From assembly GCA_026706425.1 (NCBI GenBank), contig JAPOYW010000375.1, positions 1-18,480 of the forward strand: DNA of 18,480 nucleotides, read 5' to 3'. The stretch is from Gammaproteobacteria bacterium. Lineage in GTDB: Bacteria; Pseudomonadota; Gammaproteobacteria; Pseudomonadales; Azotimanducaceae. Below, piece by piece: positions 1 through 7,209 of the stretch. The notes beneath the pieces were generated by a model, which was given only the letters and a program-made list of their open reading frames with translations, was not told where the DNA came from and made no database searches. The stretch's first letter is position 1. Each line of letters opens with the position of its first letter. A program made the translations under genes and the position numbers.

Positions 1-1819
1 GCTTTGGGACGTAGCCCCTGTCGTACAAGCGCTTGGCTATTCCAGCGGCCCAATCGGGCAGGGGCCCCAATCGCATGGACTGATCGATGTGCCGGGTTTC
101 GTAGTCGTACCGCCATCCGTAGTGCTGAACACGGCGCTTAAGGACGTTGCTCCACTCGCTTCGATCGATCACTGCAAGCACATCCGTCTCTTCGGACTCG
201 CTCAGGAAATCCCGGACGAGTATCAGTCCGGGAACGCGAGACTCCACTTGCAGTTCAATATGGCTCCGACCGTTCGGCGGGTTAGGGAGAGCGCCAGGCT
301 CGACGGCTATCGAACGTCTGAAGGCGTCCTCATCGATACCCTCTTCAATCGCGTCGCCCCGGGATAGCTGGATACGAACGTCGCCAGTTACCTTCACGGC
401 CAGTTGGTCGACTTCAACCATCCCAGCGCCCGCCAGGTGCTTGATCCCTGGCTTGAGCGACAGGACGCGCGTCACGCAGCGCCACCCCAGTGTCTTCGCC
501 AGTTTGATCGCCTCCCGACGTACGCCGTCGTCCTGCAGGTCCACGGTGTACCACTTGCCGCGCTCTTGTTCGCACTTGCGGGCGAACTCCCGTCCGCCCC
601 ACGCTAGGACAAAGGTCTCTCCCTCCTTTCGCCAAGTCGGCGGATCGGAGGAAAGATCTGGCCAGACGATGCTCGTTCCCCTGGAGCACATCCGCAGGGC
701 TTGGACAGCAACGACCTCGCGCTGAACAGGTTTGCCGCGAAAACGCGTATCCAGTCTCCTGTAGCCCTGCCAGAGCCCGCACAGCGTAGCAGCGGACCAT
801 GCCACGGCGGGCGGCAGATTCGCCGGATCGTCGTCGAACCATGTCTTGAAGGCGATAGGCTCGGGTCGCGCCAGCACAAGCTGAATGGCCAAACCGACCG
901 GACGCTTCCGCCAGTCGTCGTGTCGAATCTGGGCGTCCGAACGCAGGACTTCGCGTGTGGTTCGGTGCCATGACTCGACCTCTTTGGCTGCCTCCCCGCA
1001 CCCGTCCGCGGCAGCCAATTCGGCGATCTTGTCAGCCGCTCCCATCGGCCCGGCACATTCCGTCGATCCGAACACGCTGGCAGCGGCAAGCCAAAGGCGC
1101 TCTTGCGCGTCGACAGGGCGCGCGTCCGGCGGTCTGGTCCACGGTGGGAGTCTCCACCAGCGTGCGTCGACTGCATTGGCACGCCGCCTCAGAGCACTTG
1201 AGTTGGATGCCAAGGTCGCCGCGAAGAGACAAAGCCAAGGATCGATCCGAGGCAGGGCCCAAAGGGCCATGCTCATGGCGCCGCGGATCGAGTCCGCCGC
1301 CGACGGAACAACAAGCCCCTGGTCGTCGCCCGCTGGCTTTAACACGGCTGGCAACCGGCTTTGCGCTCCGTCGGAGTCGACGCGCACGTCCGGCAATTCG
1401 ATGTTGGATACACGTTTGCTGATGCCGATGAGGCGAATTCGCTGTTCTTCCGACGACACGGTAAGACCCCGCACGGAGAACAGGGGCAGTGCACCCGGCC
1501 AGAACACGGCGGCGTCGGTCGCGGCGACGCACGAGAGCTTCATGGTTTGCCAGCAGTCATCCCGATACGTCGCCACCGTCAAGTCGGGCAGTTTGGCAGT
1601 ATCGATCTGGATGCGCGCGGCTATGCGATTCCCGGCAGCCATGTCGTTGTCCCGCAGGTGGGAGCCAACCCCGAGGAGGGTGCCTTTTTCGGTTGGCGGG
1701 GGCTGCAACCAATCGTCCTGTAAGGCTTCGAACAATCGGCGGTTGTCGACAACGAGTCCGAGCCAACATGGCGCACTCGCGTCTTGCCGGACGTCCCAAA
1801 GCGTCTCGTCGGACATCAT
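1..1819 (-). CDS. AlkB-type 2OG-Fe(II) oxygenase fused to a large unknown N-terminal region (partial, 3' end outside window)
   Basis: Reading from ATG 1819 the frame stays open to the window edge, giving 606 residues without a stop. Residues ~529-606 read as the first part of an AlkB-family dioxygenase: VPGLILVRDFL, then LKRRVQHYGWRYDYE and HIDQSMRLGPLPDWA (~residues 576-590). AlkB/ALKBH proteins use Fe(II) and 2-oxoglutarate to remove alkyl groups oxidatively from nucleic acid or protein; the HxD...H iron ligands would lie beyond position 1, so activity cannot be judged. Residues 1-525 are soluble-looking, rich in Trp, Asp and Arg, with no membrane segment and no motif I recognise. The start overlaps the helicase stop as ATGA and GGAG lies just upstream; a second ATG at 1816 has better spacing from it. 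Third gene of a LexA-box operon. The AlkB call is confident, the N-terminal function unknown. Confidence 0.85.
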   Translation of the reverse strand, partial: MMSDETLWDVRQDASAPCWLGLVVDNRRLFEALQDDWLQPPPTEKGTLLGVGSHLRDNDMAAGNRIAARIQIDTAKLPDLTVATYRDDCWQTMKLSCVAATDAAVFWPGALPLFSVRGLTVSSEEQRIRLIGISKRVSNIELPDVRVDSDGAQSRLPAVLKPAGDDQGLVVPSAADSIRGAMSMALWALPRIDPWLCLFAATLASNSSALRRRANAVDARWWRLPPWTRPPDARPVDAQERLWLAAASVFGSTECAGPMGAADKIAELAAADGCGEAAKEVESWHRTTREVLRSDAQIRHDDWRKRPVGLAIQLVLARPEPIAFKTWFDDDPANLPPAVAWSAATLCGLWQGYRRLDTRFRGKPVQREVVAVQALRMCSRGTSIVWPDLSSDPPTWRKEGETFVLAWGGREFARKCEQERGKWYTVDLQDDGVRREAIKLAKTLGWRCVTRVLSLKPGIKHLAGAGMVEVDQLAVKVTGDVRIQLSRGDAIEEGIDEDAFRRSIAVEPGALPNPPNGRSHIELQVESRVPGLILVRDFLSESEETDVLAVIDRSEWSNVLKRRVQHYGWRYDYETRHIDQSMRLGPLPDWAAGIAKRLYDRGYVPK

Positions 1820-2916
1820 CGCTCCAACACGTCGCCGCTCGGCAGCCAAGCTTCCGCCACTGCCGACAAGCGTTCGCGGCCGTAGACGAGAAACAGGCGG
1901 TCGCGAGCTCGTGTACACATCATGTACATGGCCCTGAACTCGGCATCGTTGGTACAGGGGACGAATCGCTCAAGTTCTAGGACGAAGACGGTATCGAACT
2001 CCTGACCCTTGACGGAGTCTTTGTTAAGGACTGTGACGCCCGGCACTCTGACATCGATGGAATCCTCGTTGGCATCATCGCTCGTGTAAATGTCGACGCG
2101 ATGCTCAGGCAGCTGATCAACAAGCCCCTTGTACACGGATCGGCCCGTACTGTTCTGATCGACGACTATCCCGATGCTGCCGGAACGATTTCGAAATTCG
2201 TTGATGATTCTTCCGACTGTTGACTCTGCACTTCCGGAGCGGACGAGTTTGGGTCGGTCGCCCGAACGTGATCGCACCACCGTAGCCGCTGGCAACTGCC
2301 CTTGGTGGAAGTGTTCGGCAACTCTTGCGATCTCGGGCGTGTTGCGGTGGTTCTCGCTCAGGATCATGGGATGTGGTAATCCAGCAGAGGCTTTGATCTG
2401 CTCAAGTGTTGAGCGCTTCCCGCTGATCGCTTGTTCTTCGTCCGCGAACACGGTAAGCGCCTTCGCGATGTGACGCGAAGCGTAGATGAAGAAGCCCGGT
2501 GGTAGATCCTGACCCTCATCAACAACGAGCGCTTCGGCATGTGGCTCTTTCTTCGCCAATCGAACGACCATCTGATTCCAGTCGTATTCATAGCGATGCG
2601 GAGGCACCTTGGGGACCATGGTCCGCGTTTGATGCCAATAGTCCTTGCCCACGTAGCTCTGCATTGTAGAAGCACGTATGTCGATGTCGTGTTCATCCGC
2701 CACGAGATATAGGGAACGCCGAAGCATACGGTTGTAAGTAATGACAGGAGTCGCCGTTCCGTACAATTCGGCGAGAGCGTCTCCGCGCCACACAGCCAAA
2801 GAGGTCTTCCCCGACCCAGGTGGACCGACCACGAACAACGATTCGTCGAGAGGTGCCTCGAGGATGTCGAGTTGCTCCTCGTCGGAGCTGAGTTCGTCGT
2901 AGGTCGGCAATCGCAC
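1816..2916 (-). CDS. UvrD/Rep-type superfamily 1 DNA helicase, short form
   Basis: A 366-residue SF1 ATPase carrying most UvrD-type motifs: Walker A GPPGSGKT (31-38), motif II VVDEGQDLP (131-139), a motif III-like VFADEEQAI (156-164), motif IV SENHRNTPEI (187-196), motif V KGQEFDTVFV (303-312) and motif VI MMCTRARDRLFLV (332-344). It should hydrolyse ATP and probably translocate on single-stranded DNA. It is about half the length of UvrD (~720 residues), so the 1B and 2B subdomains must be very small; it may be a motor that needs a partner. I chose GTG 2916 because a strong GGAGGAG lies seven bases upstream and the preceding methyltransferase stop is one base away. The longer ATG frame (2991) would overlap that gene by 74 bases. 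Its stop overlaps the AlkB-fusion start, which implies translational coupling and joint function. Confidence 0.9.
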   Translation of the reverse strand: MRLPTYDELSSDEEQLDILEAPLDESLFVVGPPGSGKTSLAVWRGDALAELYGTATPVITYNRMLRRSLYLVADEHDIDIRASTMQSYVGKDYWHQTRTMVPKVPPHRYEYDWNQMVVRLAKKEPHAEALVVDEGQDLPPGFFIYASRHIAKALTVFADEEQAISGKRSTLEQIKASAGLPHPMILSENHRNTPEIARVAEHFHQGQLPAATVVRSRSGDRPKLVRSGSAESTVGRIINEFRNRSGSIGIVVDQNSTGRSVYKGLVDQLPEHRVDIYTSDDANEDSIDVRVPGVTVLNKDSVKGQEFDTVFVLELERFVPCTNDAEFRAMYMMCTRARDRLFLVYGRERLSAVAEAWLPSGDVLER

Positions 2917-2917
2917 G

Positions 2918-3742
2918 TCAGTCTCCTCCAAGCTGAAGGGTGCGCTGGCTGTCTCGATGAAACAAGGCGTACCTGACAACCCGTTCCCCACGCTCGGTGT
3001 GGACTGGACCGGTATCGTCCGCAGTTAGCCGGAAGCCTGCGTCGAGTAGACCGTCTCGAAACGCGGGATAGGTGCGATTCGGAGCTACCCTAGGCGAGTT
3101 CGTGTAGAGAATGGTGGTCGGACCACGAGTCAGGCGCGACAAGAGTTGCTCCAGCCCTGCCAACAACGTCCCCACATGCAGGGAAGGGCTAGCCAGCAGG
3201 AACGACACGATGACCACAACCGGTCGCCAACTAGGTGGCGCATGCCAAGTTGCATCGGCGATGTCGGCTACCCACTGGCGTTTGCTTCTGGGTGTCCCGG
3301 CCATCGAGTCTACAGCGGTAGCCAGATGTTCGCCGAACTCGCGCATCGCCCTCGACCGATCCACGCCGATGTAGTCGAATAGCTCGCCGGTGGACAGTTG
3401 CCCTATGAGCGCTAGTCCGCCGGTAAACGGGCCGCATCCCAGGTCTACGACGATCAACGGCTGTGAAGGCGAGTTCCCGCCGAACAACTGGTTGAATGCT
3501 TCTGAGAGTTCCTCAAGGTGCCCGAGCTGATTCCAATACGCGTAAAGAAGCACACGATCCTCGGCAGATAGGCTTCCAACAGGTTCATCGAATTCCGCTT
3601 GGCCCCAACCGATAGCGTTCATCGCTGTCTGCCGGTCAACACCGAGCAAAAGGTCCCCGCACGTACGGGGATCCTTGCGCACACGCCCGACGATCTCAGT
3701 GGTGCGTATGTCGCGCAGGCGCTGGGGCAGTCTGATTGGCAT
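2918..3742 (-). CDS. Class I SAM-dependent methyltransferase-like protein
   Basis: A 274-residue protein with a Rossmann methyltransferase core. Motif I is VVDLGCGPFTGG (98-109), which binds S-adenosylmethionine; YIGVDRSRAM (124-133) ends the second strand with an acidic ribose ligand. A helical region (1-95, including YAYWNQLGHLEELSEAFNQLF) precedes the core. No NPPY or DPPY motif is visible, so it does not look like a DNA amino-methyltransferase; the substrate (RNA, DNA, protein or small molecule) is unknown. An in-frame ATG at 3799 exists, but the LexA box and promoter fall between it and 3742, so 3742 is the likely start, with a leader of about 22 nt and only a weak ribosome binding site. 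First gene of the operon; its stop is one base from the helicase GTG. The fold is confident, the role inferred from context only. Confidence 0.8.
   Translation of the reverse strand: MPIRLPQRLRDIRTTEIVGRVRKDPRTCGDLLLGVDRQTAMNAIGWGQAEFDEPVGSLSAEDRVLLYAYWNQLGHLEELSEAFNQLFGGNSPSQPLIVVDLGCGPFTGGLALIGQLSTGELFDYIGVDRSRAMREFGEHLATAVDSMAGTPRSKRQWVADIADATWHAPPSWRPVVVIVSFLLASPSLHVGTLLAGLEQLLSRLTRGPTTILYTNSPRVAPNRTYPAFRDGLLDAGFRLTADDTGPVHTERGERVVRYALFHRDSQRTLQLGGD
2923..2929 (-). promoter_or_regulatory. Strong Shine-Dalgarno that sets the helicase start
   Basis: On the minus strand GGAGGAG sits seven bases before GTG 2916 and inside the last codons of the methyltransferase gene. It supports the GTG start over the upstream ATG at 2991. 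Confidence 0.8.
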
Positions 3743-3770
3743 GTCGCGCCGTTCGCCATTAGCTTGCGAT

Positions 3771-3799
3771 ACTGTATTTACATACAGATCACATTGCAA
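3771..3799 (-). promoter_or_regulatory. Predicted sigma-70 promoter of the methyltransferase-helicase-AlkB operon
   Basis: On the minus strand TTGCAA (3799-3794) and TACAGT (3776-3771) are separated by exactly 17 bases, a standard -35/-10 arrangement with 4 of 6 matches in each box. The LexA box covers the distal spacer and the -10. Transcription would start near 3764, leaving a short leader. The promoter sits in the 72-base gap behind the GHMP kinase, so low read-through from upstream is also possible. Confidence 0.6.
3772..3787. promoter_or_regulatory. LexA (SOS) operator
   Basis: CTGTATTTACATACAG fits the proteobacterial LexA consensus CTGT-N8-ACAG with both half-sites perfect and an A/T-rich centre. 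It lies 30 bases before the methyltransferase ATG and overlaps the predicted promoter spacer and -10, where LexA binding would block RNA polymerase. It is the only such site I found in the window. Confidence 0.85.
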
Positions 3800-3814
3800 C
3801 CGGAGGTCGGTGGT

Positions 3815-4780
3815 CTAATCGGTGGCCAAACCCATGCGGACTCGGACCCCGTCGGGCGAAATCTCCATTGGCAGCACCACGAGTCCGTCGGCCGCTACAC
3901 GTTGCTCGAAGGTCACGATTGCCTCCATGTCGGTGGAGACGACCACGCCGGTGTCGCCACCGCCGGCGCCGCAGGGTTTGTAGACGACGCCGTGGCGTGA
4001 CGACAACTCCCGGGCACGGCGATGACCGGGCCCGAAAATGCCGATGCGGGTGGACTGGTCGAAGCGCTCCAGTAGATCGGCGTACTCGCTCAGGGCACCG
4101 AGGAAGGCATCGGGATGCATCGTGCAATCAACGACTTCCCGTGCTGCTGCGGCGAGTCTTTCCAGGGGAGCCGTCGCGCCGCGTTGTCGCCAGGCGTCGA
4201 ACGTCGCGAGCAGCGCCGCCGTTCGCGAGCCGGAACCGGTGAATACGAACGCGAAGTGAACTTCCCTCGGCAGGCGCACCGGGGTCGCAACACGCTCCTC
4301 GAACCGGATCACGCCGCCGGTTACAGAGGCGGCGATATCGAGGCCGCTGCCTCCTCCCTGGAAGCCGGCGTGGAGGTCGTAGAGGTCGGTGAGACGCGGG
4401 GCCTCGCCGGCCATCACCCCGAACGCCGATGCTAGGGCGGTGACCGTGGCGGCGCTGGATCCAATCCCCAACTTGACGCCGTCGCGGTAGCAATCCGACG
4501 AGTCGATGCGCACTTCGATGTGCGTCGGCGCATCGGTCGCCGCGATGCTGCGTCGCACAACCCCCGGGATGGTCGTGGGCGGCGCGACGAATACTTCGTC
4601 CTTTGAGGTCGTCCGGTCGTCATCGAAGCCGGTGCTGACGAAGTGCCAGCCGCCCGAATCCTTCGGTGCCAGCGTGCAGGTGACTCGCCGGTCCACCGCA
4701 GCGACAAGCGCCGGCGCTCCCGTCAGCACGGCGTATTCGCCGCTGATGACGAGCTTACCCGGGGCCGAGGCCTCAATCAC
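3815..4780 (-). CDS. mvaK2: Phosphomevalonate kinase-like GHMP kinase
   Basis: A 321-residue GHMP-superfamily kinase. Motif 1 is SAPGKLVISGEYAVL (5-19), motif 2 KLGIGSSAA (103-111, the phosphate-binding loop), a likely catalytic Asp in GGGSGLDIAAS (D147), and motif 3 CGAGGGDTG (270-278). The wording fits phosphomevalonate kinase, which phosphorylates 5-phosphomevalonate to the diphosphate with ATP in the cytoplasm, the step just before the decarboxylase encoded upstream. Mevalonate kinase is the main alternative. The start is GTG 4780, overlapping the decarboxylase TGA as GTGA; an open frame continues upstream to 5248, but that part is an Arg-rich shadow of the decarboxylase gene. No mevalonate kinase, HMG-CoA reductase or HMG-CoA synthase lies in the window. 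No clear terminator separates it from the SOS promoter downstream. Confidence 0.85.
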   Translation of the reverse strand: MIEASAPGKLVISGEYAVLTGAPALVAAVDRRVTCTLAPKDSGGWHFVSTGFDDDRTTSKDEVFVAPPTTIPGVVRRSIAATDAPTHIEVRIDSSDCYRDGVKLGIGSSAATVTALASAFGVMAGEAPRLTDLYDLHAGFQGGGSGLDIAASVTGGVIRFEERVATPVRLPREVHFAFVFTGSGSRTAALLATFDAWRQRGATAPLERLAAAAREVVDCTMHPDAFLGALSEYADLLERFDQSTRIGIFGPGHRRARELSSRHGVVYKPCGAGGGDTGVVVSTDMEAIVTFEQRVAADGLVVLPMEISPDGVRVRMGLATD

Positions 4781-5727
4781 GACGCGTCGTCGGCGGGGCG
4801 CGCCCCGTCGCCGAGTCCGCCGCGTACGACACGCAGCACCCCCGGCGACCGGGATAGCAACGCGGCCACGCCGCCACCCTTCCCCGGAGCGCAGACCGCC
4901 TTCACCTGCGGACCGGCATCGATGGTGTAGAAGACCGGAGTTCCTGCGTCCCGGAGCCGCCGGGTCGTCTCGATGGCCGCGATCGTGGCTGGGTTCCAAT
5001 AGAAGAGGGCGGGTCGGGACGACAGCATCAGGGCATGCAGCTTGAGGCAACTGTGTTCCGCCACCTCGGCCAAGGATTCGAAGTCGCGTGCCGCCACCGC
5101 CCGACAAGCGGTTTCGAAGTCGGCTTCGGTGCTCCGGCACCAGGCATCGTAGAACGGCGACGTGGTGCGCGAGCGTTCCATGCCCTCGCTTGACGATACC
5201 GGCTTGGGCGTCTCGTCGGTTACGGCGACGACGACTTCGAGTGGCCATGCATCCTTGGCCAACAGCTCGCTACCCGTCCAAGTGCCGTCTTGCGAGGCGA
5301 GTGTCGCGAAGCCGCCGAAGATCGAACGCGCCGCAGATGCAGAGCCACGGCGCGACCACGCCGAACGTTCTTGGGGGGCCAGGCCGAGGTCGAACTCGTC
5401 GTCGATGGCGGTGACGAGGGCGGCAAAGCCGGAGGCGGAGGAAGCAAGCCCGGCCCCCGTGGGGAAGTCGTTGCGGGTCTCTATGGCTAGCGGCGGCACC
5501 TTGAAGCGGTCGCGCATAGCACCGAGCAGGGCCTCGACCCTCGAGTCCCGTCGAAATTCCCCGTTTATGCAGAGCGAATCCCTCTCCGCGGCCTCCACGC
5601 AGGTGGTCGTAGTCAGTCCGGCGACGGTGATGGACACCGACGGCGTCGCGGGCAGATTGCCGGATCCACTTTGCTTGCCCCAGTACTTGACCAGGGCGAT
5701 GTTCGGGTGGGCGATGGCGGTTGCCAT
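4777..5727 (-). CDS. mvaD: Diphosphomevalonate decarboxylase
   Basis: A 316-residue GHMP-fold decarboxylase that converts mevalonate 5-diphosphate and ATP to isopentenyl diphosphate, ADP, phosphate and CO2. Family signatures are clear: HPNIALVKYWGK (7-18), the ATP loop PTGAGLASSASGFAAL (89-104), SAARSIFGGF with its conserved Arg (R134), SSEGMERSRTTSPFYDAW (179-196), and YTIDAGPQVK containing the catalytic Asp (D270). Length is normal for the family. ATG 5727 is 26 bases after the amidase stop and has no good Shine-Dalgarno. Its TGA overlaps the kinase GTG, so the two are translationally coupled and catalyse successive steps. Many proteobacteria use the MEP pathway instead, so a mevalonate route here is notable. 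Confidence 0.95.
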   Translation of the reverse strand: MATAIAHPNIALVKYWGKQSGSGNLPATPSVSITVAGLTTTTCVEAAERDSLCINGEFRRDSRVEALLGAMRDRFKVPPLAIETRNDFPTGAGLASSASGFAALVTAIDDEFDLGLAPQERSAWSRRGSASAARSIFGGFATLASQDGTWTGSELLAKDAWPLEVVVAVTDETPKPVSSSEGMERSRTTSPFYDAWCRSTEADFETACRAVAARDFESLAEVAEHSCLKLHALMLSSRPALFYWNPATIAAIETTRRLRDAGTPVFYTIDAGPQVKAVCAPGKGGGVAALLSRSPGVLRVVRGGLGDGARPADDAS

Positions 5728-5753
5728 GGGCGGGTGGGATATGTATGTGTACG

Positions 5754-7205
5754 CTAGTACCCCGGCGGCGGCTGGAACGCGAAGCCCTGCTGCTCAAGGA
5801 ACTCGGCGATGCCGATGGTGACGACGTCGCCGTATTCCGGGCCGATGATCTGCACGCCGATGGGCAGGCCGCTGTCGTCCGGGCCGGTGGGGATCACGGT
5901 GGCCGGCAGGTACGCGCCACTTGCCAATCCCGCCCAGAACACCTGGTTGAAATAGGGTTCCTCCCTGCCGTTGACCGTCAACGTGCGGTCGCCGAAGGGT
6001 CGATGATCGTGGAGGATGGCGGACGTGGACATGATCGGCGAGACGAGCACGTCGAAGCGCGCGAAGAAATCGTGCCACTGCCAGCGCAGGTGGGTGCGTT
6101 GTTCGTTGTTCGCGGTCCACTCCCGGTACCTCGCTACCTGCGAGCGCTGAACCGCTGCGCCGCGACTCGTGTCGTCGGGGTCCATGGCTTCGACGCGTTG
6201 CCGGACCGCCTCGTAGCGCTCCTCGGGCAAGCGGGCCGACATGGTCGACTGCAACAAGCATTGGTAGACGGTGTGGGAGTGTTCCGAGTCCACTGGCCGG
6301 GCATCGAAGTCGACCTCGGCACCGGCCTCGGCCAGTGCACCGGCCACGGCGTCGACGCGGGACGCGACGCTCTCGTCCACCCTGGCCACGTCGTCGTCCC
6401 GCCACACCGCGACCTTGAGTTCGCCGGGCGACTTCGAGAGTTTCGGCAGTTCGAGCCGTAAGCCCCGGGAAGCGATCTCGTCCGGCCCGGCGCAGATTCC
6501 GACGGCAAGTGCCAGATCCGTCGCGGAGCGCGCCAGCGGTCCGATCACCGAGATATCCGAGGGACTGAGTACCCCCCGCGTCGCGTGGCCGCGAGGCGGC
6601 AGCAGCAACCAGGTCGGTTTGTGGCCGAAGACGCCGCAGAAGTGCGCGGGATTGCGGATTGACCCGCCGATGTCGGAGCCCATCTCGAGTCCGGTCATTC
6701 CGGCCGCCAGGGACGCCGCGGAACCGCCGGACGATCCCCCGGGCGCACGATCGAGGTCCCAGGGATTGTTGGTCGTGCCGTAGATGTCGTTGTAGCTCTG
6801 GAAGTCCGAGAGCATGTAGGGAACGTTGGTCTTGCCGAAGATCACCGCGCCCGCTCTCCTCAACCGGGCAATCGACAAGGCGTCCTTCCCGGCGATGCTG
6901 TCCTTGAGTTCGGGTACGCCCCAGGTCGTTGGTGTGCCGGTGACGTCGTAGGACTCCTTCACGGTCATCGGCACTCCGTGCAGCGGCCCCCAATCCTGGC
7001 CGGCGGCCAGTGCTTCGTCCGCCGCCCGGGCACTTGCCATGGCCTCATCGCGGATGTCGACGATGATGGCGTTTAGGTCGGGATTGAACCGGTCGACGCG
7101 GTCGAGGTAGTAGGTCAGGAGCTCGGCGCAGCCGACCTCTTTGCGCTTGATTCCACGTGCGAGTTCGGTCGCGCTCGCAAACGCCAGTTCGGTCATTGGA
7201 TTCAC
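5754..7205 (-). CDS. Amidase-signature family hydrolase
   Basis: A 483-residue amidase with the complete Ser-cisSer-Lys machinery: Lys83 in GVPMTVKES, the Gly/Ser loop APGGSSGGSAASLAAG with Ser158 as the cis-Ser, and nucleophile Ser182 in GSDIGGSIRNPAHFCG. The spacing between the serines (24 residues) is canonical. It should hydrolyse a C-N amide bond; the sequence does not identify the substrate. GatA is unlikely because no gatB or gatC is adjacent and the C-terminal half is not GatA-like. It begins four bases after the stop of the NIPSNAP gene and precedes mvaD, so it is in a likely operon. ATG 7196 is an alternative start. No signal peptide is visible, so it is probably cytoplasmic. Confidence 0.92.
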   Translation of the reverse strand: MNPMTELAFASATELARGIKRKEVGCAELLTYYLDRVDRFNPDLNAIIVDIRDEAMASARAADEALAAGQDWGPLHGVPMTVKESYDVTGTPTTWGVPELKDSIAGKDALSIARLRRAGAVIFGKTNVPYMLSDFQSYNDIYGTTNNPWDLDRAPGGSSGGSAASLAAGMTGLEMGSDIGGSIRNPAHFCGVFGHKPTWLLLPPRGHATRGVLSPSDISVIGPLARSATDLALAVGICAGPDEIASRGLRLELPKLSKSPGELKVAVWRDDDVARVDESVASRVDAVAGALAEAGAEVDFDARPVDSEHSHTVYQCLLQSTMSARLPEERYEAVRQRVEAMDPDDTSRGAAVQRSQVARYREWTANNEQRTHLRWQWHDFFARFDVLVSPIMSTSAILHDHRPFGDRTLTVNGREEPYFNQVFWAGLASGAYLPATVIPTGPDDSGLPIGVQIIGPEYGDVVTIGIAEFLEQQGFAFQPPPGY

Positions 7206-7209
7206 CCCG

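Noticed and set aside
414..1532. Overlapping minus-strand frames of 166-195 residues
   Set aside because: They are in the wrong frames relative to the continuous AlkB-fusion frame and are compositionally biased shadows.
885..1937. 350-residue open frame on the plus strand
   Set aside because: It is Arg/Ser/Ala-rich with no motif, overlaps the helicase and AlkB-fusion genes on the minus strand, and has no ribosome binding site. The minus frame from 1819 has clear AlkB sequence, so this is a shadow.
2918..3799. Methyltransferase start at ATG 3799
   Set aside because: That start would put the LexA box and the -10/-35 promoter inside the coding sequence; the in-frame ATG at 3742 lies just after them.
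1..3799. Known defence systems such as Gabija, DISARM, BREX or a restriction-modification system
   Set aside because: There is no OLD-type nuclease (Gabija), no DISARM/BREX gene set, no restriction nuclease, and the methyltransferase lacks DNA amino-methyltransferase motifs. The resemblance is only a shared helicase or methyltransferase class.
3815..5248. 477-residue version of the GHMP kinase
   Set aside because: The first ~156 residues are Arg-rich and lie over the mvaD gene; kinase similarity begins exactly at GTG 4780, which overlaps the mvaD stop.
5794..6993. 399-residue minus-strand frame inside the amidase gene
   Set aside because: It is Arg-rich, has no motifs and lies entirely within the amidase gene in another frame.
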